This document shows positions 6,909-10,198 of a stretch of DNA of 10,198 nucleotides, in pieces. Position numbers and translations under genes: made by a program. The notes below the pieces were generated by a model. It saw nothing but the letters and a program-made list of their open reading frames with translations. It was not told where the DNA came from and did not search any database. This stretch comes from Eubacterium sp. (GTDB lineage: Bacteria; Bacillota; Clostridia; Lachnospirales; Lachnospiraceae). Positions within the stretch are counted from its first letter, which is position 1; each line of letters starts with the position of its first letter. The stretch lies in contig JAJGAH010000049.1 in NCBI GenBank assembly GCA_020844525.1, positions 1-10,198 of the forward strand. Reading direction: 5' to 3'.

Positions 6909-8489
6909 ATGATCAGCTGGAAGAATCTTGATACGCTTGCTTCGTTCAAGGAACTGCAGGAAACAGACGCTGTTAAGCTCGCTGAGGTTATGTCTGGAGA
7001 GAGCGGCGCGGAGCGGGTGAAGAAATACAGTGTTCCAATGGCAGAGGGTCTTGCTTATAATTATGCCGCAAAGGCAGTGGATGAGAAGATCCTGGATGTC
7101 CTTGTAAAGCTTGCGTATGAGGCACAGCTCTCTGAGAAGTTCGAGGCGCTCTATAATGGAGAGGTGATCAATACAGGTGAGAAGAGACTGGTTCTGCATC
7201 ATCTGACCAGAGGACAGCTCGGTAATGCTGTTGTTGCGGACGGAGCGGACAAGAGAAACTTCTATGTTGAACAGCAGAAACGGATCGCGGATTTTGCGAA
7301 TAAGGTGCATGCGGGTGAGATCACAAATGAAAAGGGAGAGAAGTTCACTACAGCGGTTCAGATCGGTATCGGCGGCAGTGACCTTGGCCCTCGCGCCATG
7401 TATATTGCGCTGGAGAACTGGGCAAAGAAGACCGGCCATTTCAAGATGGAGGCGAAGTTCATTAGCAATGTAGATCCGGACGATGCAGCGGCTGTTCTGG
7501 CTTCTACCGATGTGGCACATGCTATCTTTATCCTTGTGTCAAAGTCAGGTACCACGCTGGAGACGCTGACCAACCAGTCCTTTGTCATGGATGCGCTGAA
7601 GAAACAGGGGCTGGATCCGGCAAAGCATATGATCGCTGTAACATCTGAGACATCACCGCTTGCCAGGAGCAAGGATTATCTGGATGCCTTCTATATGGAT
7701 GATTATATCGGAGGCCGTTATTCCTCTACTTCAGCCGTTGGCGGCGCTGTACTTTCCCTGGCCTTTGGCCCGGAGGTATTCGCAGACTTCCTGGAGGGGG
7801 CCGCTGCTGAGGACAGGCTTTCCACAGAGAAGGACCCGCGCAAGAACGCAGCTATGCTGGACGCGCTGATCGGCGTATACGAGCGGAATGTTCTGGGTAT
7901 GCCTGCCACAGCTGTTCTTCCTTACTCTCAGGCACTTTCCAGATTCCCAGCACATCTGCAGCAGCTGGATATGGAGTCTAACGGAAAGTCCGTCAACCGC
8001 TTTGGCGAGCCGGTCTCCTACGTGACCGGACCGGTGATTTTCGGTGAGCCAGGCACAAATGGCCAGCATTCCTTCTATCAGCTCCTGCATCAGGGCAAGA
8101 CCATCATCCCGCTTCAGTTTGTGGGCTTCCGCAACAGCCAGATCGGCACGGATGTAGATATTCAGGGCAGCACAAGCCAGCAGAAACTCTGTGCGAACGT
8201 CGCAGCCCAGATCGTTGCCTTTGCCTGCGGCAAGAAGGACGAGAACCTTAATAAGAACTTCGAGGGCGGACGTCCCTCCAGCATCATCATCGGTGATCAG
8301 CTGAACCCGAAGACCCTCGGTGCGCTGCTTGCACACTTCGAGAATAAGGTCATGTTCCAGGGCTTCCTGTGGAATGTCAACAGCTTCGATCAGGAGGGCG
8401 TACAGCTCGGCAAGGTACTCGCTAAGCGTGTACTCGCCCATGACACAGAGGGGGCACTCGCGGTGTACAGCGATCTTCTGAATATCTGA
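6909..8489 (+). CDS. pgi: Glucose-6-phosphate isomerase
   Basis: This 526-residue cytoplasmic enzyme interconverts glucose 6-phosphate and fructose 6-phosphate in glycolysis and gluconeogenesis. Both SIS subdomains are intact. The phosphate-binding motifs GIGGSDLGP (153-161) and VSKSGTTLET (210-219) are present, as is the signature GGRYSSTSAVGG (from 268, with R270). Active-site residues are E356 in MESNGKSV, H387 in GEPGTNGQH and K502 in GVQLGKVLAKR, matching E357, H388 and K518 of the rabbit enzyme in order and spacing. The length fits the long E. coli/animal-type isomerase rather than the roughly 450-residue type of Bacillus. The ATG at 6909 has AAGGAGG eight bases upstream; the longer in-frame ATG at 6864 has no site. 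It has its own promoter (6796) and terminator (8525), so it is likely transcribed alone. Placement after a hexose importer suits its metabolic role. Confidence 0.96.
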   Translation: MISWKNLDTLASFKELQETDAVKLAEVMSGESGAERVKKYSVPMAEGLAYNYAAKAVDEKILDVLVKLAYEAQLSEKFEALYNGEVINTGEKRLVLHHLTRGQLGNAVVADGADKRNFYVEQQKRIADFANKVHAGEITNEKGEKFTTAVQIGIGGSDLGPRAMYIALENWAKKTGHFKMEAKFISNVDPDDAAAVLASTDVAHAIFILVSKSGTTLETLTNQSFVMDALKKQGLDPAKHMIAVTSETSPLARSKDYLDAFYMDDYIGGRYSSTSAVGGAVLSLAFGPEVFADFLEGAAAEDRLSTEKDPRKNAAMLDALIGVYERNVLGMPATAVLPYSQALSRFPAHLQQLDMESNGKSVNRFGEPVSYVTGPVIFGEPGTNGQHSFYQLLHQGKTIIPLQFVGFRNSQIGTDVDIQGSTSQQKLCANVAAQIVAFACGKKDENLNKNFEGGRPSSIIIGDQLNPKTLGALLAHFENKVMFQGFLWNVNSFDQEGVQLGKVLAKRVLAHDTEGALAVYSDLLNI

Positions 8490-8524
8490 TTGCGCCTCCG
8501 GATAATCGCCTGTGACAGAGGGTC

Positions 8525-8564
8525 AGGCAGCTGTCTTCCATTATGTTAAGGCAGCTGCTTTTTT
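8525..8564 (+). terminator. Rho-independent terminator of pgi
   Basis: AGGCAGCTGTCTT (8525-8537) pairs with AAGGCAGCTGCTT (8548-8560) over 13 bp, including two G-U pairs, around a 10-base loop. The T-tract covers 8559-8564. It begins 36 bases after the pgi stop codon. Confidence 0.9.
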
Positions 8565-8818
8565 GTAAGGTAAATATTTGAGAATGCTGATGGGACGGAT
8601 CGCCGATCGCCATCTTTTAGAAGTGTTCAGGGGCAGGGATGTTATGCTGATTGTTGTCAAGTACCGATTTTTCCGTGCACCTTTTCTTTTCCGCAGTTGC
8701 CGCTTTACGCACTCCTCCTTTATTGTAAGAATATCCAGATGTCTGCCACCTGTAATCTGCAGACTGGATGAGAAAGGCGATGAAAGCAAACAAAAAATGT
8801 GAAAGTGGAGGAGAACAA
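8565..8818. other. Intergenic stretch before the membrane-protein gene, no gene recognised
   Basis: These 254 bases lie between the pgi terminator and the next gene. I see no convincing gene, hairpin or repeat. A weak promoter match, TTGCCG (8697-8702) with TATTGT (8721-8726) at an 18-base spacing, could serve the downstream gene, but I give it little weight. Confidence 0.5.
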
Positions 8819-9574
8819 ATGAGTGAGGCGGAAAAGACAAAGCGGTGGACAAAGGAAGCCATCATTGACCTGCTGATTGTAATCATGCTGGGTGTTACTG
8901 CGGTGACGACGGCATGGGCGTCCTGGATCGGATCGCTGCACGGCGGCAACCAGGCGACAAACTACGCGAAGAGTAATAACCTTGCGTCAGAAGGAAATTC
9001 GGAGTACAACGCCGCGGTTCAGCAGCTCAGCTATGACGAATCGCTGTGGAATGACATTGCGGATATGCAGCTCACCTACGTTTTTGCGAAGGAGAAGGAC
9101 GACACCGATATGATGGAGCAGACAGCCCACACCCTTCTGTACAAGATGCAGGACAACCTCACGGAGGAGATGGCTGCGAAGATCGATTGGAATACAGATC
9201 TTTCGCAGGCGGAATACGATGATCCGGTAGGCACCATTGACGCGTGGCTGGATAAGGACAATGCAATGACCAGTCCGTTTGATCAGGATTTTATCGACAG
9301 CTATTTTGACAAGGCCAATGAATTACTCGCTGAGTCCCAGGATGTGCTGGAACAGGGACAGAAGGACAACTCCAACGGAGATGCCTTCGGACTGGTATCC
9401 GTGCTCTACAGCATTACGCTGTTCCTGCTTGGTATTGCGGGATCCTTCAGCAACAGGAAGCATAAATACGCGATTGTAGCTATTTCCATGGTGAGCTTCA
9501 TTCTCGGAACGATCTATATGTGCACTATTCCAATGCCGACAGGCTTCAGTCTGGGAAGTTTCTTCAGTAAATAA
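8819..9574 (+). CDS. Unassigned membrane protein with one N-terminal and two C-terminal membrane segments
   Basis: This 251-residue protein is not one whose function I recognise. Membrane segments are predicted at 15-37 (IIDLLIVIMLGVTAVTTAWAS), 190-210 and 216-238. The N-terminus (KTKRWTKE) and the short loop SNRKHK between the last two segments are basic, which by the positive-inside rule places residues 39-189 outside the membrane. That middle part is acidic, rich in Asp/Glu/Gln, and likely helical. The stretch TTAWASWIGSLHGGNQATNYAKSN after the first segment looks like a conserved motif of hypothetical proteins with the same layout, loosely like DUF4337, but this is a weak recollection. 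The ATG at 8819 has GGAGGAG just upstream and begins at the basic tail; an in-frame ATG at 8768 lacks a good site. It stands alone, 329 bases after pgi, and is followed after 21 bases by hairpin element copy B, which ends in a T-run and may terminate it. Confidence 0.85.
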   Translation: MSEAEKTKRWTKEAIIDLLIVIMLGVTAVTTAWASWIGSLHGGNQATNYAKSNNLASEGNSEYNAAVQQLSYDESLWNDIADMQLTYVFAKEKDDTDMMEQTAHTLLYKMQDNLTEEMAAKIDWNTDLSQAEYDDPVGTIDAWLDKDNAMTSPFDQDFIDSYFDKANELLAESQDVLEQGQKDNSNGDAFGLVSVLYSITLFLLGIAGSFSNRKHKYAIVAISMVSFILGTIYMCTIPMPTGFSLGSFFSK

Positions 9575-9595
9575 ATAATATAAATGAAATGTTGC

Positions 9596-9803
9596 GCAGG
9601 CAGGGATTTTATGGTCCTGTCGTCATTCGCAAACCGGCTGTAACAAAGATTTATCCTTAGGTTATGAGGCTGCGGAACTCCTCAGGCGCTTTGCGCCTTC
9701 GTCAGACAGTCCTCGCTTCGAAAGCCAGAGTGGTATTCGGATAAATCTTTGAACAGCCGGTAATGCTCTGACAAATGGACCATAAAATTTCTGCCTGCTT
9801 TTT
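9596..9803 (+). repeat. Long hairpin-forming intergenic element, copy B, with apical insertion
   Basis: Nearly the whole element folds back on itself. The outer stem pairs 9596-9617 with 9777-9798, 22 bp with only two G-U pairs. The middle stem pairs ACCGGCTGT (9633-9641) with ACAGCCGGT (9753-9761), and the inner stem pairs AAAGATTTATCC (9645-9656) with GGATAAATCTTT (9739-9750). The same AAC/GA asymmetric loop as in copy A separates the last two. The right arm runs straight into TTTTT (9799-9803), so it could terminate the membrane-protein gene 21 bases upstream. Relative to copy A, the apical loop is replaced by 82 bases (9657-9738). Confidence 0.8.
9657..9738. repeat. 82-base structured insertion in the apical loop of copy B
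   Basis: This segment replaces the 8-base apical loop seen in copy A. It has its own fold-back structure: AGGCGC (9684-9689) pairs with GCGCCT (9693-9698) around TTT, and outside it GGCT near 9668 can pair with AGCC near 9723. It is more GC-rich than the stems around it. It may be a smaller repeat that inserted into the element, or an extension of the structure. No coding potential is evident. Confidence 0.5.
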
Positions 9804-9903
9804 ATATAAACAGGACATAGAGCTAAATAGGAGATGGCATCTTGCAAATATCTGAGAAATGCAATACGCTGTCTTTAGCATGCTTGAGAGGGAGGCAGCG
9901 GGT

Positions 9904-10198
9904 ATGGAAAAAGAGAGCAATAAGGAAAGCATGATTGAAAAGCAGTTGACGGAGAGCCTTGCTGAACTGAATGAAGAGAATGCGGAGCTCTGCCGCAGGA
10001 TTCAGAAGGGTGATACCTCCGCTCAGGAGGAGCTCATCGAGAAGAACCGGAAGCTGGTGGACAAATATGCCTGGTCCTACCATAAATATTATGGTAATGA
10101 CCTGGATTTTGAGGATATTGAGAATATGGGTCTGACCGGTCTGTTGCATGCAGCGGAGAAGTTTGATCCGGCGAAGGGTGCTGCCTTTAGTACCTATG
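9904..10198 (+). CDS. Sigma-70 family RNA polymerase sigma factor (N-terminal part, cut by window edge)
   Basis: Ninety-eight codons are visible before the window ends. Residues 1-27 are a charged, probably helical leader (MEKESNKESMIEKQ onwards). From residue 28, ELCRRIQKGDTSAQEELIEKN fits the start of sigma region 2, followed by RKLVDKYAWSYHKYY and then LDFEDIENMGLTGLLHAAEK and FDPAKGAAFSTY (about 66-98), the core-binding and start of the promoter -10 recognising region. This pattern is typical of primary-type and sporulation-type sigma factors in clostridia rather than ECF sigmas, but which sigma it is cannot be told without region 4. The ATG at 9904 has GGGAGG eight bases upstream; an in-frame ATG at 9880 lacks a site. 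It follows hairpin element copy B, so is probably transcribed separately from the membrane-protein gene. Confidence 0.85.
   Translation, partial: MEKESNKESMIEKQLTESLAELNEENAELCRRIQKGDTSAQEELIEKNRKLVDKYAWSYHKYYGNDLDFEDIENMGLTGLLHAAEKFDPAKGAAFSTY

Noticed and set aside
8617..8731. Minus-strand small protein in the gap after pgi
   Set aside because: The GGAGG is only a few bases from the possible GTG start, no promoter or terminator accompanies it, and the composition looks random.
9834..9878. Fourteen-residue open frame (MASCKYLRNAIRCL) just before the sigma gene as a leader peptide
   Set aside because: The only Shine-Dalgarno-like bases (GGAG) touch the ATG, leaving no spacing, and there is no attenuator hairpin after it.
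1..10198. CRISPR array, tRNA, rRNA, prophage or transposase genes
   Set aside because: No regularly spaced repeats, no cloverleaf sequences and no integrase or transposase motifs were seen on either strand.

Overview
The window looks like chromosomal DNA from a low-to-mid GC Gram-positive anaerobe, most likely a clostridial (Lachnospiraceae-like) gut bacterium. The reasons are lipoprotein signal peptides on the binding proteins, strong AGGAGG ribosome binding sites, a TTG start codon, rho-independent terminators, and sugar-transport proteins of the clostridial CUT2 type. This placement is inferred; no rRNA or other taxonomic marker is present.

Layout. Positions 1-904 (minus strand) hold a membrane-anchored periplasmic-binding-protein-fold gene that runs off the left edge. 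Divergent from it, 1097-2176 encodes a XylF-like D-xylose-type binding lipoprotein with its own promoter and terminator. Next come chvE (2474-3751), mmsA (3914-5455) and mmsB (5511-6668): binding lipoprotein, double ATPase and permease of a CUT2 multiple-monosaccharide ABC importer. pgi (6909-8489) follows with its own promoter and terminator. An unassigned three-pass membrane protein lies at 8819-9574. A sigma-70 family gene starts at 9904 and runs off the right edge.

How the genes fit together. ChvE captures sugar outside the cell, MmsA and MmsB import it, and glucose-6-phosphate isomerase links hexose phosphates to glycolysis. The XylF-like protein may be a second capture protein. The anchored binding-fold protein has no lipobox and resembles the sensory XylFII component of clostridial XylFII-LytS-YesN systems, so a histidine kinase and an AraC-type response regulator may lie beyond the left edge. 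Consistent with this, two direct repeats 21 bp apart, the spacing used by AraC-type activators, abut the weak -35 of the chvE promoter.

The most unusual feature is a long hairpin-forming intergenic element present twice in the same orientation, at 6698-6824 and 9596-9803. The copies share about 52 of 60 aligned left-arm bases. Four base pairs differ between the copies with both partners changed, and the second copy carries an 82-nt insertion exactly in the apical loop. It may be a structured RNA or a mobile palindromic repeat. In the first copy the right arm contains the predicted pgi promoter.
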